Shown: positions 1 to 10,115 of the stretch, piece after piece
How the letters are laid out: each line of letters opens with the position of its first letter
Numbering within the stretch: position 1 is the stretch's first letter
From: Microstegium vimineum
Lineage: Eukaryota; Streptophyta; Magnoliopsida; Poales; Poaceae
NCBI GenBank assembly: GCA_022036555.1
Contig: CM039129.1
Location: forward strand, 33,696,051-33,760,050
Reading direction: 5' to 3'
DNA: 64,000 bases
Program-made: the position numbers and the translations under genes
The notes under the pieces: generated by a model
The model's input: only the letters and a program-made list of their open reading frames with translations
Databases searched by the model: none
Told to the model about the DNA's origin: nothing

Positions 1-218
1 TGCTAAAGGCACCTTGATCTCTCTCTGTATATGTTAAAACTTAAAAGACCCAGGCACAAAATTCATGCAAGCTTATTTTGCCAGAGTGTGCTCATAGAGA
101 ATGTGTATGAGGAAAAAATTCTTCTAAATGTTGTCTCACCTAATGATCCTGGAGTAACCTTTGTGGATATCGGAGTCCTGGACGATGTGAAAGAGACACC
201 GAAGAAATTGGTGATGCT

Positions 219-1892
219 TGTTGGCACAAATTATGACCATCTTTTACATAGCTAAAATGGTGCCGCTAATCCAAGGATCAAGGATAAACAAACACATCAT
301 GAGCATTCTTTATCAAATAACTAGTTCCACATGTCCATGAGTGTTTGAGTGCACGAATGAATAAATGGAGCAAAGGAGAGCCATATGGGACCACCATGCT
401 CTCTCCTCTCGACCATGATCCAAGAGAGGCACTCTAGAGTGGAATCCATCCATTGGATCACTCTGTGTTTCCTCTCAACGGCTCACAAGCGAAGCACATG
501 GATCCATGGGCCCACACCAAGGAGATAAACGTGACAAACACTATAGAACCAACAACCAGCACAAATGACAAGTGGGACCAGCACCAGAGAGTAGAGGAGG
601 GCCAGAACCCCCAAGGGCGGATTCGGCTGAATCCTTTTTGGGCCCAAACAGGCCCCACTTAGTCCTTGACTGGTGGGACCTCATCCAAGGAGGCAAGGGA
701 GGCCCCACTGACCATAGGGGTATTCGGCCGAATGCCCCCTAAGTCGGTTGGGCTCCCCCCAACCGCCATAGCTCTTCCCTATGTGTTGGATCACCACCAT
801 CCATGCCTTGGTCGGTTCCAAGGTCGGTTGGATCCAAGGGTGGAGAATGGATGACCCTGGATCGCTGACGTGGCGCCGGAGTAGCCCCTACTCCACCTCC
901 TACTATAAATAGAGGGTCACACCCCCCACTCTAATCATGAAGAAGAAGCCTACAAGCTCTATTCCTTAGATTGTTCTAGGAGTTAGTCTAGAGTGGGAGT
1001 TAGAGTTGAGTCGAGCTGTGCTCGGGATTTCTGGAGTCGTCTTCTGGAGAGTCTGGTATAGCTCTTGTATCTTTCCTTCTTTGTAAGACTTTACCTTTAT
1101 CAATATATATCTTTCTCTTTACTTTACTTAGTATTTACTTTGAGCATTTCTATACTAGATATAGTCTTGCTATATGTTTTTGCTCTTTAATAGCCTTCAC
1201 ACCCATAGTCTGTGATCCTTGTGACCTTTCCTGTATGCGATCATTGCCTGTCATAGGGTGCTTTGATTATAGATCGTAGTCAAAGTAGTAAGTTGTGTGT
1301 AAGTGTGGTGCTTATACATCATCTTATCCTTAGTTATCGCTTGCTGCACGGATTGTTTGTGGTAGTTAGCAAGAGGTGACAGTCTTGTCTAGTCTTTGTA
1401 TTCCACCACGTGTTTATAGGCAAGTTCTTAAAAGGTAAGCCCCCCGTAAGAAGAGAGCGCGGTCCGGTAGGAGTTTTGTCCTCCTACTGATCTATCCCCT
1501 CGCCTAGCATACTTGTATTGAGGAGACAAGCTATAGTGTCTAGACTAGTTATCTAGCTAAGTATATTGAAGTAGAGAGAAGTACATATGAGTCCCTGTTC
1601 TCTTCTCGTTGTCCTCCCACCTAGCTAGTCTCTGAGGTCCGTTCTAAGTATCCTTTACCGTAGATTCTTCATTCATCAACCCCTTCCTATCACTTTTATC
1701 ATTTACCCCCCTATACTAGTTGGTACTAAGGTTGAGGTGCTCTCTAGGATCTCTCTCTAATTATCATTTCTAGCCAGCTTTCCTTTGGGATAATATAAAT
1801 TACGATACCTCGGAATACTCCTTGGTGAAGTGCTACAGCGGTATAATCTGTGTGCTTGCGGATTTATCCAATAGTCATAAGAAATACCAACA
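219..1892 (+). mobile_element. Solo LTR (1674 bp) inside an AAA exon
   Basis: The element begins TGTTGGCACA and ends ATACCAACA. It is flanked by a perfect 5-bp duplication ATGCT (214-218 and 1893-1897). Removing the element and one ATGCT restores the 180-base exon seen in copy 3. A TATA box (TATAAATAG, about 904-912) gives the + orientation. No internal retroelement genes are present, so it is a solo LTR left by recombination between two LTRs. I cannot assign the family. Confidence 0.93.
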
Positions 1893-1950
1893 ATGCTCCC
1901 TCTACATAGACCTGAATTATTCAACGAAGGGCAGCTAAGAAAGGTGTTTT

Positions 1951-2045
1951 CCTAGTTTCAAAATGGAAAATTGAGCCTGGCATATTTGTCTGGTGCTTTC
2001 TTAGTTTCAAAATGGAAAATTGAGCCTGGCATATTTGTCTGGTAG
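1951..2045 (+). repeat. Tandem duplication of about 50 bp in an AAA intron
   Basis: A segment starting TAGTTTCAAAATGGAAAATT and running to TTTGTCTGGT occurs twice back to back in the intron just after the interrupted exon. Copy 3 has only one, diverged, version of this stretch. Confidence 0.85.
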
Positions 2046-3455
2046 CTATCATTTACATATATGGACGTACTGCTAACACATACTTTCTGGCAGCCTGTGA
2101 AGGGAATTCTGCTCTTTGGACCTCCTGGAACAGGTAAAACAATGCTTGCAAAAGCGGTAGCCACTGAGGCTGGTGCAAACATTATCAGCTTGTCAATATC
2201 AAGCATTACATCAAAGGTACTGTTAAACAAAAACAACTGTTCTTTTGCATGCTAATTTTGTCTGTTATACTATTAAATCTGGTGCATTTTTCATTTTGTT
2301 TCCAGTGGTTGGGAAAAGCAGAGAAATATGTTAAGGCAATTTTCTCTTTGGCAAGTAAATTATCTCCTGCTATAATATTTGTTGATGAGGTGTGCACTCA
2401 AATGGATTACTCATTGTTTTATTCTGTTTGAGTGTTTATTGCACTTGCTCTTACAGTTGTTACTTTTTCTTTAACAGGTTGACAGTTTCCTAGGAAAGAT
2501 AGAAAGACCAGGAGAGCACGTAGCAATGAGCGAGTTCAAAAATGAACTCCTGATAAACTGGGATGGTTTGCATACTAAAGAGCAAGAACATGTAACCGTT
2601 TTTGGAGCCACAAATAGGCCATTTGACCTTTGTGATGCCGTTATTCGAAGGTTTCCTTGCAGGCAGGCTTCTATGATCCTCTGAACTGGATAAATTTATG
2701 TCCACTCCTCTGGCCACTGATTATTATTTGCAGATTAATGGTGAGTGTTCCTGATGCATCGAATAGAGAGAAGATTTTAAAAGTAATACTATCCAAAGAA
2801 ATGCTGGCACCAGATGTGGACCTCAAATTAATTGCCGGTATGGCTAGTGGATATTTATGGACTGACTTGAAGGTATGCTGATGTCCGTGTGGCTTATACT
2901 CTTCAGCTGGGAGACGGAGTTGGATATTTACCATTTTGTTTCCCTTCCCTACAGAATCTGTGTGTAACTGCAGCCTTTCGCCCCCTCGATGAAATTATTG
3001 AGAAGGAGAAAAAGGTGCGCACAGAATCTTTCTTTGGTTAACCATTTTTCGACGCATCTCTTCCCCTTCATCCCTTCTAGTGGCTCTTAAGTCCCTTTTT
3101 TTTTATCATACATGAGAAGAGTTTGGCGATTGCTGAAGGTAGGCCTGAGCCTCCATTGTATGGAACCAAGGACATTCGACCACTTGAAATGGATGACTTC
3201 AAATTTGCGCTTGGCCAGGTGAGGGAATCATGACTTATTTGTGGCACACTAGTGAATTGGCATCATGAATTAAGAAGAGGTCTTTCGTCTTAGCTTCCTA
3301 TATATCAAGTACCTAATAATCAGCTGAACAATTTACTGTAGGTGCATGCCAGCTTTTCGCCTAATTCAAGTACCATGGACGAGATTATAGAGTGGAACAA
3401 CAAGTTTGGAGACGTGAGTTCCAAACTGAAGCAAACTCTGAGCTACTTCATGTAG

Positions 3456-4329
3456 TTGAACATAGAGCAAAAAACAGCATTTGTACAGTTGCTATACTAC
3501 CCCCTGCAAGTCAGTGTGCCCCAGTCAGTTGGGGTTTTTCTCTGTTCCAACATTCAGGAGCAGCCGATGCTCCCGGTAATTAGCAAGACAATTCACTGAA
3601 CTAGTATTTGATACAGTGACAGTGAGGATTGACATGATCTATAGCTGTTGTCCTTGACCCTATTCTTTCTCCGTTCGGTTCTCGCACTAATTCTGACAAT
3701 TGGTAAAGACCTTGTACAGTGACACGGAAATAGAAAAATCAACATGAGTTAGTACCTGGGTTTTTCTGTACTCTCTGTAAGGTTGACTGATTTGTGTATA
3801 TGTAATGATCAGTATCGATGAATGGCATACTCTGTTGACATTACAGTACCGCAGGATGGAAGCTAACCTGACAAGTAACAGTTAGTTGATGGTTGATTAA
3901 GCATGCACAGCTTAACTTTGCATAGATTTGGAAATATTTATAAATTTTACTATAAAAATATTTAGAAATTTTGTTCAATTATTTGCTACCAAAACTATAG
4001 GGTACCAAAATCCAGGAAAAATTCACATACAAAAACCAGTGTTTTTAGCTATGGATGAAATCCGCCTTCGTTTTGAGATATATTTGGCTGATCAAAAGCC
4101 CAGGTGCGCAGTCCAGATGCGCGGTGGATGCGATCACGCGGCACGTTCCAGCTATGTGAATGTTTGTTTTTGTTTTCTTTTCTATTTTCGTCTTTTTCTT
4201 CTTGTGTTGTTTTGTTCTTTTTTTATTGTACTCTAATTAGTTGTTTGTTCTATATAATTTTTTGTTTCCATATTTTTTGTTGATTAGTTGGTCTGAACTA
4301 GTCATGCGCGTTGCAGTGTTCCCACGGTA
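3456..4329. other. 3' flank of AAA copy 1, no gene seen
   Basis: The first part, to about 3600, aligns with the 3' flank of AAA copy 2, and a short block near 3850-3890 matches again near 17740-17770. The rest holds no coding signal I can support. Near 4300-4325 a stretch (ACTAGTCATGCGCGTTGCAG) weakly resembles an inverted Helitron 3' end. Confidence 0.5.
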
Positions 4330-4566
4330 GCATCTCCAAGAGTTTGCTATATTCAGTTGGCAAATCTCGTGTTTTGCCAACTTCCAAAATAATACATCAT
4401 GTAAAAAAACAGCATATCTCTTTTGTTATTTTGGACTTGGCAAAATGAAAAAAAAAACACAAGACTTTTTTTCCGGGAGAAGAGGCGGCGACGGGAGAAG
4501 AGGAGATGCCAAGCTATCTATGGTTAGATGAATGTCAAATTAAGATAGCAAACTCTTAGAGATGTT
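4330..4566. mobile_element. MITE with about 22-bp inverted ends
   Basis: The left end CATCTCCAAGAGTTTGCTAT is matched in inverted form by ATAGCAAACTCTTAGAGATG at the right end, with one mismatch. The element is about 237 bp, non-coding, and AT-rich apart from a short purine-rich block. This is a common grass MITE end type. I could not fix the target duplication, so the superfamily is left open. Confidence 0.75.
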
Positions 4567-4569
4567 TTT

Positions 4570-6216
4570 ACGTGATGTTCTTTTCTTTCCTTTTGATTTG
4601 CTTTGTAACTTTTGTTCTGTTTCTTTTTAATGTTTTGACCATGATATTTTTCTCTTTACTTTTGTTCGCTTTTTACTTTTGTTTTGTTTCTTTTTCCCTT
4701 TCGACATTCGTTTTGTGTTTTGTTATTTCATTTCCTTTACCATTTTATTTCCTTTTTTTCTTATTTATTTAACAATAATTGATTTTATCTAATTATTTTT
4801 CTTATTTTTCATGTTTTATTTGAATTCCTCTATGTTTATGAGATGCTATGATATCCACATGTCATGTTTTATGATACGATTTCGAGTCTTCACATTAATT
4901 ATATATGTAAGATATTAAATGATTAGTTTTAAATATTTACATAGTGCTTTGTGAGACATTCTAGGTATGTTTTTTTATTATTCTATTATACTTTATTTCA
5001 TTGCTTGTATTTTTTGTTTTTTTGTTTCTCTATCATGTGTTCTTTATTCTTTGAGTTTGTATATTTTTATGATGCACATATGATGTTTGTATATTATACA
5101 TGTATTATGATTTCAAAATTTCACATAGTATAAGTGAGATATTTCATGATTATATTTTAGTCTTCATATCCTGTGATATATTTTAGGTTGTTCAAGTAAT
5201 GTCTATATGATGTTATTTTTTTTATTTTTATATGTTATATTTTTTGTATTTTTGTTATTTCCATTTGTGTATATGTTTATTATGATGTTTAGTAGTATAC
5301 ATGTGATACTCTATGATGTATTTTATGATGTTTTCGTAGTAATATATGTGATGTTCTATAATATATGTTCATAATGTTCAAGTAGTATACATGTTATGTT
5401 CTCTATAATGTTTTTTCGTTGTTCAAATACTATCCATAGTATGATCCATGATGTACTTTCAAGTGTCCCCTAGTACCCAAGCAATATTCCTTGGTAGGAT
5501 GTTTCATGATATTTTTTCATTGCTCATGAATTACAAATAGATTTTTTTTGGCTTATTACATAAAATCTATTTTTAAGTTTAGTTTCTTCATATTTTATTT
5601 ATTTTGTTCAATTTAAGTTTTATTTATTTTCTTTCTATCACTGGTGTATTATAAATTGTTTCCTATAGTGTCTGTGCGATATTTTAGAGTGTCGTTTGAG
5701 TGGAATACTTCTTTCTTAACTTAAATTATCTGATGTAGTTTCATTATAAAAATATTTATAACTAACACAAACCATCTACATAATTTAGTAGTGAGCAACG
5801 GATTTGTTAAACCATAGGTCTCGTAATCCCTCCCCCACACTCTATTTATGTTTTTACTTACTTCTGTACTAGTATATTTGTCCGTGCTAACGATACGAGT
5901 TATATTAAGTCCAAATTTGAAACTCTTCATTAAGATTTAGTCAAAGCATAATTATGTGGCTCCAAAATAAAAATTAGAGCAATACAAGTTCAAAAGACAT
6001 CGATGTATTTCAATCTCATTTCATAAAAGTCATATATGACAAAAATTGCTGAAATATATTATCCTCCCTCCCAAGCAAAATTGTTAATCTTTATGTTATA
6101 AAATTTATTGTCATAAATACTTCTTAGTTGAGAAAATTAAATGAGTGAATATTAGGATATGAATATTAGACAAAAGGGGTGGAAGACCTTCTTCTTTTTC
6201 CTTACCCTACTCACAC
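4570..6216. repeat. AT-rich degenerate repeat region, no gene
   Basis: Strongly T-rich on the + strand. From about 4850 to 5540 a loose motif recurs, combining TACATGTGAT, TTCTATGATGT and ATGTTCAAGTAGT-like words at irregular spacing. Predicted short proteins here are only runs of F, L, V and Y from T-rich sequence. From 5720 to 6216 I see no gene; near 6060 a CCTCCCTCCC word may be a worn MITE end. Confidence 0.55.
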
Positions 6217-6296
6217 CTTCCATTGACGGCCCCGACAGCGTCATAGTCGGGGGGCAAGTGCAGCCGGAGGGCCTCGTGCAGGCGAGGATCATCCAT
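6217..6296 (-). other. Possible orphan first exon, unidentified
   Basis: On the - strand an ATG at 6296 opens a GC-rich frame beginning MDDPRLHEALRLHLPPDYDA and running to a GT splice-donor-like site (GTGTGA) at 6216. The codon pattern looks like a real grass first exon in otherwise AT-rich sequence. I do not recognise the protein and see no following exon. It may be a fragment carried by a transposon. It does not continue the nicotinamidase-like fragment, which lies upstream on the same strand and already has its own stop codon. Confidence 0.25.
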
Positions 6297-7018
6297 AGCC
6301 ACCGTGAGCGAACAAGCCGACCCGACCACCTACACCAACGACGCGCTGATCTAACAACTGACCTCGTGCGCATGAGTGGATTTGGGCTGCCCCAGCCTGC
6401 CGCAGGCTCTACCATCATCGTTGCCCATGACATCGATTTATTTGCTCCTATCCTGGCCACCATTTTATGTGAGAAGTTTTTTATGTGTCAATAAAATAGA
6501 TTATGAAAAACAAGATAAAAGAAGACACAAGGTATTACTTTGTAAATTAAAGCATGCCACAATGTGTTTGGTAAATGCTCTTCAACTCTAGAACAAAACA
6601 GGGTAAAGACTTAACTCCAATAGTGTCAGACATTCAAAAGAACTTTGAAAGAGAGTTTTCTTTTTTCTTATCATCGTCAACTCTCACATAGAATTATACA
6701 CATGTTGTCCAGTGCTTCTTATAATCACGAAATCACCAAGCCTGTCTAAGTTCCAACCGACCTTTACGAAACTATCCTCTCATCAGGGCATGTAAATCAA
6801 ACAAGTAAAAGATAAATTCAAGTTTGTTGACCAGTACGGTTTGACGTAATAAAGTTGTTGAAAATCTGATCCGATAATAAGCCCCCATTGCCGATTGACA
6901 ACAAAATTGATAGGAGAGACGACACAACAACACTGCATCAGACATCTGAGTAAAGTTTCGTTGCAAAATGAGATCTGAACAAGCTACAGAGCATCGGGAT
7001 CACAACGACGCACGCACC

Positions 7019-7450
7019 TCACTTGGCCGCCTTCGCCAGCTCCGCCTCGATGCGCTCGCAGTCGACAATGTAGGCGAACTCGTACGCCAAGTTGGCAAGT
7101 CGTGGCTTCCTGCAGGTCCTGGGTGGTCGTGGCCATGGCGTTGTCAGAGAACACGGAACCCCCTCACAAAGGCGTCACGCGCGACGGTCTCGTAGCACAG
7201 GTTGGTCATCACGCCCGCCACGATCACCTCCTCGGTGCCCGCCCACCGCAGCGTCTCCTCCAGCCCCGTGCCCGCGGCGAAGGAGATGTACGTGTTCTTC
7301 TCCACCACGAGGCCCCCCTCGGCGTGGCTACACCCCGGGAACAACTCGGCGGCCGGCGTGCCGGCGTTGATGCTGTCACCGGTCCACCAATCGTTGAGCG
7401 GGTTGGGGGGGCGTCGACCCAGCATCCGCGGCCGACCCGGCGGCCTCACC
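7019..7450 (-). pseudogene. Nicotinamidase-like (isochorismatase family) gene fragment
   Basis: Nicotinamidases of the isochorismatase-hydrolase family convert nicotinamide to nicotinic acid in NAD salvage. Seen on the - strand: a segment with DWWTGDSI, then VVEKNTYISFAAGTGLEE, then the family signature VIVAGVMTNLCYETVARDAF, whose conserved cysteine lies in the TNLC part. The C-terminus follows as ANLAYEFAYIVDCERIEAEL and ends at a TGA (7019-7021). At least one frame change separates the signature part from the C-terminal part, around 7085-7145. The N-terminal part with the catalytic aspartate is absent. The high GC contrasts with the AT-rich flanks. It is best read as a decayed or transposon-captured piece of a NIC2/NIC3-type plant gene; capture is inference. 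Confidence 0.8.
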
Positions 7451-8212
7451 GCTCCCGCTCATTGGCAACGCGAGCTCTCCTCGCTGCAAGCCCGAGCCGA
7501 CGGTCGGCGATGGCCTCCACCTCTGTTCCCCGCGGCTGGTGCCCCATAACGACCTGCGGTGTGGTGGCATGGGGAGGGGTACATCAGGCGTAGGGGACAG
7601 GATAAGGCGTGGTGGCGTCCAAAAAACCCTAGCCGCATCCTGCCATATCAGAGGATGCGCGGTCGCGTGGGAGAGGAGTCACAGGTGGATTTTTTTGGTG
7701 GAGATAGGCGGATGAACGTTATTTGAATTTTGAATTCGTTCCCTGATTATAGGCGTATAGTTGAGTACGGATAAATTTGTTTCCTATAATCACGTTCCCT
7801 GATTAACCACGTGAGGGCGCGTGAGGGGAGTGGGAAGCCTGGGCGTGGGTGAGAAGGAAGATGAGAAGCCTGACTATGACATCAGGGGTAAGATCCATGC
7901 TTCTCACTCTTTTTTTTAAGTAGTAGAGTCGTAGAGATAGTAGAGATTTCTTCTCATTCTCACCACCCCGCTTCAAATTCAATATAATATTACTATTATT
8001 CACTTGAATGAATCCAACAGCATCCACGTCACTTGGCCGGCCGCGAGCATGAAGAGTGGGCACAGCGGCCCAACATCCGGTTCTCGGCCCACGAGCACAG
8101 AAGAAATACGCAGCCTAAAAGCATCCCAAACCAGCGAGAAGCGAGCGGCCCACGAATAAAAAAATACTCCTACATGCGAACGGTCGGCAACGGCACGGAG
8201 CCACCCTGGTCT
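7451..8212. other. No gene recognised
   Basis: GC-rich up to about 7680, then mixed. Open frames here do not match the missing nicotinamidase N-terminus or anything else I recognise. Confidence 0.45.
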
Positions 8213-8785
8213 CAAGATGGCAACGGGTACCCGAAACCCGAGAACCCGACGGGTTTTACCCGCTAAGGAGGTGGGTACGGAAGGAGTTTTCTACCCACGG
8301 GTACGTTATTGGACGAAATCCTGTACCCATCGGTTATGACGGGTACGGGTATGAAATAGCAGTACCCATACCCGCATACCCGTGGGTAAGAAATACCCGT
8401 AAAATTGAGTAACCAGCCTAAGTGATTGTAACCTATATAGTTCATGAAATTTGGCCCAAACACTTCTAGTATATATATCCAAATTGAGTGGCAGTTGTTA
8501 TATTGACGCGCTGCCTGCTGATGGGCCTATTATATATCAAAATTTGGCCTAAACACTCCTAGTTAAGTTGTTAACTTGCTGGATGTTGTTATAATTTGTA
8601 TGTGAACTCGGGTGTATTATCGGGTATGGAATATCCGTCGGGTAAGAATTACCCGTTTGGTGCGGGTATGGAATGAATTCTTTACCCGTCTGCTTTCGTG
8701 GGTAACCCGATGTAATAGATTTTGACATGACGGGTGCGGGTATAGGTGGCCAGTACCCATCGGGTACGTACCCGTTGCCATTTTG
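8213..8785. mobile_element. hAT-like MITE rich in CGGGTA motifs (573 bp)
   Basis: The inverted ends are CAAGATGGCAACGGGTAC on the left and the complement of CAAAATGGCAACGGGTAC on the right (one mismatch in 18). The flanking 8-bp stretches CCTGGTCT (8205-8212) and ACTGGTCG (8786-8793) share CTGGTC, as expected for an aged hAT duplication. Both sub-terminal regions are packed with GGGTAC/CGGGTA in both orientations. No coding capacity. Confidence 0.8.
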
Positions 8786-8894
8786 ACTGGTCGGAACTCG
8801 GACCCTAGACCCTAGTCTCTCCCGCGCGCCCCTGCATTCTCCCCTTCACCGCCCGCCACCCCTCGCCGCCAGTCGGTGACCCTGGCCTCTGCAG

Positions 8895-9541
8895 CAGGGG
8901 CGGAGCTACAGGGTGGTCCCTGTGGGCCGTGAACCACCCTGCGCTCAGCCATCCAAAGCACATAGTATGACCTACCAGAGTTCATAGTCCGGTTCTCTGT
9001 GTGCGAGCAACGAAGCTATGCAGCGACGCTGTGATGGCAGCAGCAGCAGGCGACACCATCAGCGATTCCGTGACTGCAAGCAACGTGCAGCATCCCAACT
9101 TCCCAAATCTCAAGTACATCTGAATTCTGGGATAAAGACTCAACTGCTGACAGCTATTAAGCCTAAGCCAATTAAACTGTTGTCTAATATATTTCTTTTT
9201 AATCACGTACTCACGTTTCTCGTTTTCCTTTTAGCTTCTCCACTTTCTCCCCTAGCAAATACGAAAAATAGGAGCTAGGATTGGTGATCGGCGATCCATG
9301 ATCGGCATGAACAGAAAAAGTGCACAATGCAAAACTTTTAGTGCTTTAGATTATTAGAGGATTTTTTTTTTTGTGGAGGGTAGAATCATTTTCAGAAGTT
9401 CATATGTTTTATTTAGTCTTTTATCTTAACTGTGTCATGTTTCCTAATTCATATACTTGTGTATTGATTTGTTATGTTTATAGCGGTGAAGCTTTTTTAC
9501 ACGATGGATCACCCTAACTACAAATCCTAGCTACGACACTG
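8895..9541. mobile_element. Non-autonomous hAT element (647 bp)
   Basis: It begins CAGGGGCGGAGCTAC, a classic plant hAT end, and ends AGCTACGACACTG, a worn inverted copy. A perfect 8-bp target duplication CTCTGCAG lies at 8887-8894 and 9542-9549. No transposase frame is visible. It inserted into a GC-rich stretch that continues on both sides. Confidence 0.9.
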
Positions 9542-9597
9542 CTCTGCAGCGCCCGCCTGCCTGCCTCGTCGCCCCAATCCCCCCCTCCCGGTTGTCG

Positions 9598-9631
<34 letters not shown>

Positions 9632-10115
9632 CTGCCCGGCGGCCTCGTCCGCCCTTCTCCGTTTTGTGGGTGGCTGGCAGCCGGGGACCGCCGCCTCCGC
9701 ACTGGTGGCCGCCTCGTCGGGGGCTGCTGGGCGAGGGCCAAGCCTGTCGCTCACCTGTCGGTGTCTACGCCCCGTCCTACCACCGTTGCCATCCGGTTAC
9801 GTAATCGCCCATTGTTAGAAAAGGTAACACCATTGCCATTAGTTAGTTAATTTACTGACTTAATGACATATGTTAGTGACTTAGTAACTTATTAGTTATT
9901 AGCATTATTTCGTTATTTAGGGTAATATTGCATTATATAGTATTTTCAAGTTGGTAGGTAATTTGCAATTAGTAGTGTAGGTAGGTACTAAGTTTGTAGT
10001 TGGGATTATTTAGTTTTGTATGTGGGTACCTAGTATATAGTTAGTTAGTGTGTAGGGTACTGTCAAGCATCCAATTTGCACTAAACAATTGTGTTTGGAT
10101 TTGTGTATGAACTAG
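9542..10115. repeat. GC-rich stretch with a run of 33 C, no gene
   Basis: A run of 33 cytosines spans 9598-9630 in GC-rich sequence. Predicted proline- or glycine-rich frames are products of this run. From about 9830 the sequence becomes AT-rich and looks like a leader to the transposase gene that follows. Confidence 0.7.

Larger units (their letters stand above)
85..3455 (+). pseudogene. FHA/AAA-type ATPase, copy 1, 3' exons, split by an LTR
   Basis: This is the C-terminal AAA ATPase module of a plant FHA-AAA protein (meiotic-clade, spastin/MSP1-like AAA fold); the 5' exons lie outside the window. Exons by comparison with copy 3 are 85-218 joined to 1898-1943 across the LTR, 2094-2216, 2306-2389, 2478-2662, 2734-2872, 2955-3014, 3117-3218 and 3342-3455. 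Seen in the sequence: Walker A GPPGTGKT, Walker B IIFVDE, a GATNRPFDL segment, and a final exon ending in SYFM and TAG. Every exon has the same length as in copy 3 except exon 25, which is one codon shorter because the usual CAG acceptor reads CAT and the next AG must be used, and exon 26. Apart from the LTR, the C-terminal frame is open. The second-region motif GYSGSDLK reads GYLWTDLK. Intron 22 starts with GC. The family is certain; loss of function is inferred from the exon insertion. Confidence 0.88.

Noticed and set aside
4296..4325. Inverted Helitron 3' end
   Set aside because: Only part of the hairpin core is present and the CTRR context is weak.
4572..5133. Hydrophobic F/L/V-rich frames that look like membrane proteins
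   Set aside because: They come from T-rich DNA; no splice, start or domain evidence.
9514..9804. Proline- or glycine-rich open frames on both strands
   Set aside because: They are translations of the 33-base C run and GC-rich neighbours, with no other coding sign.
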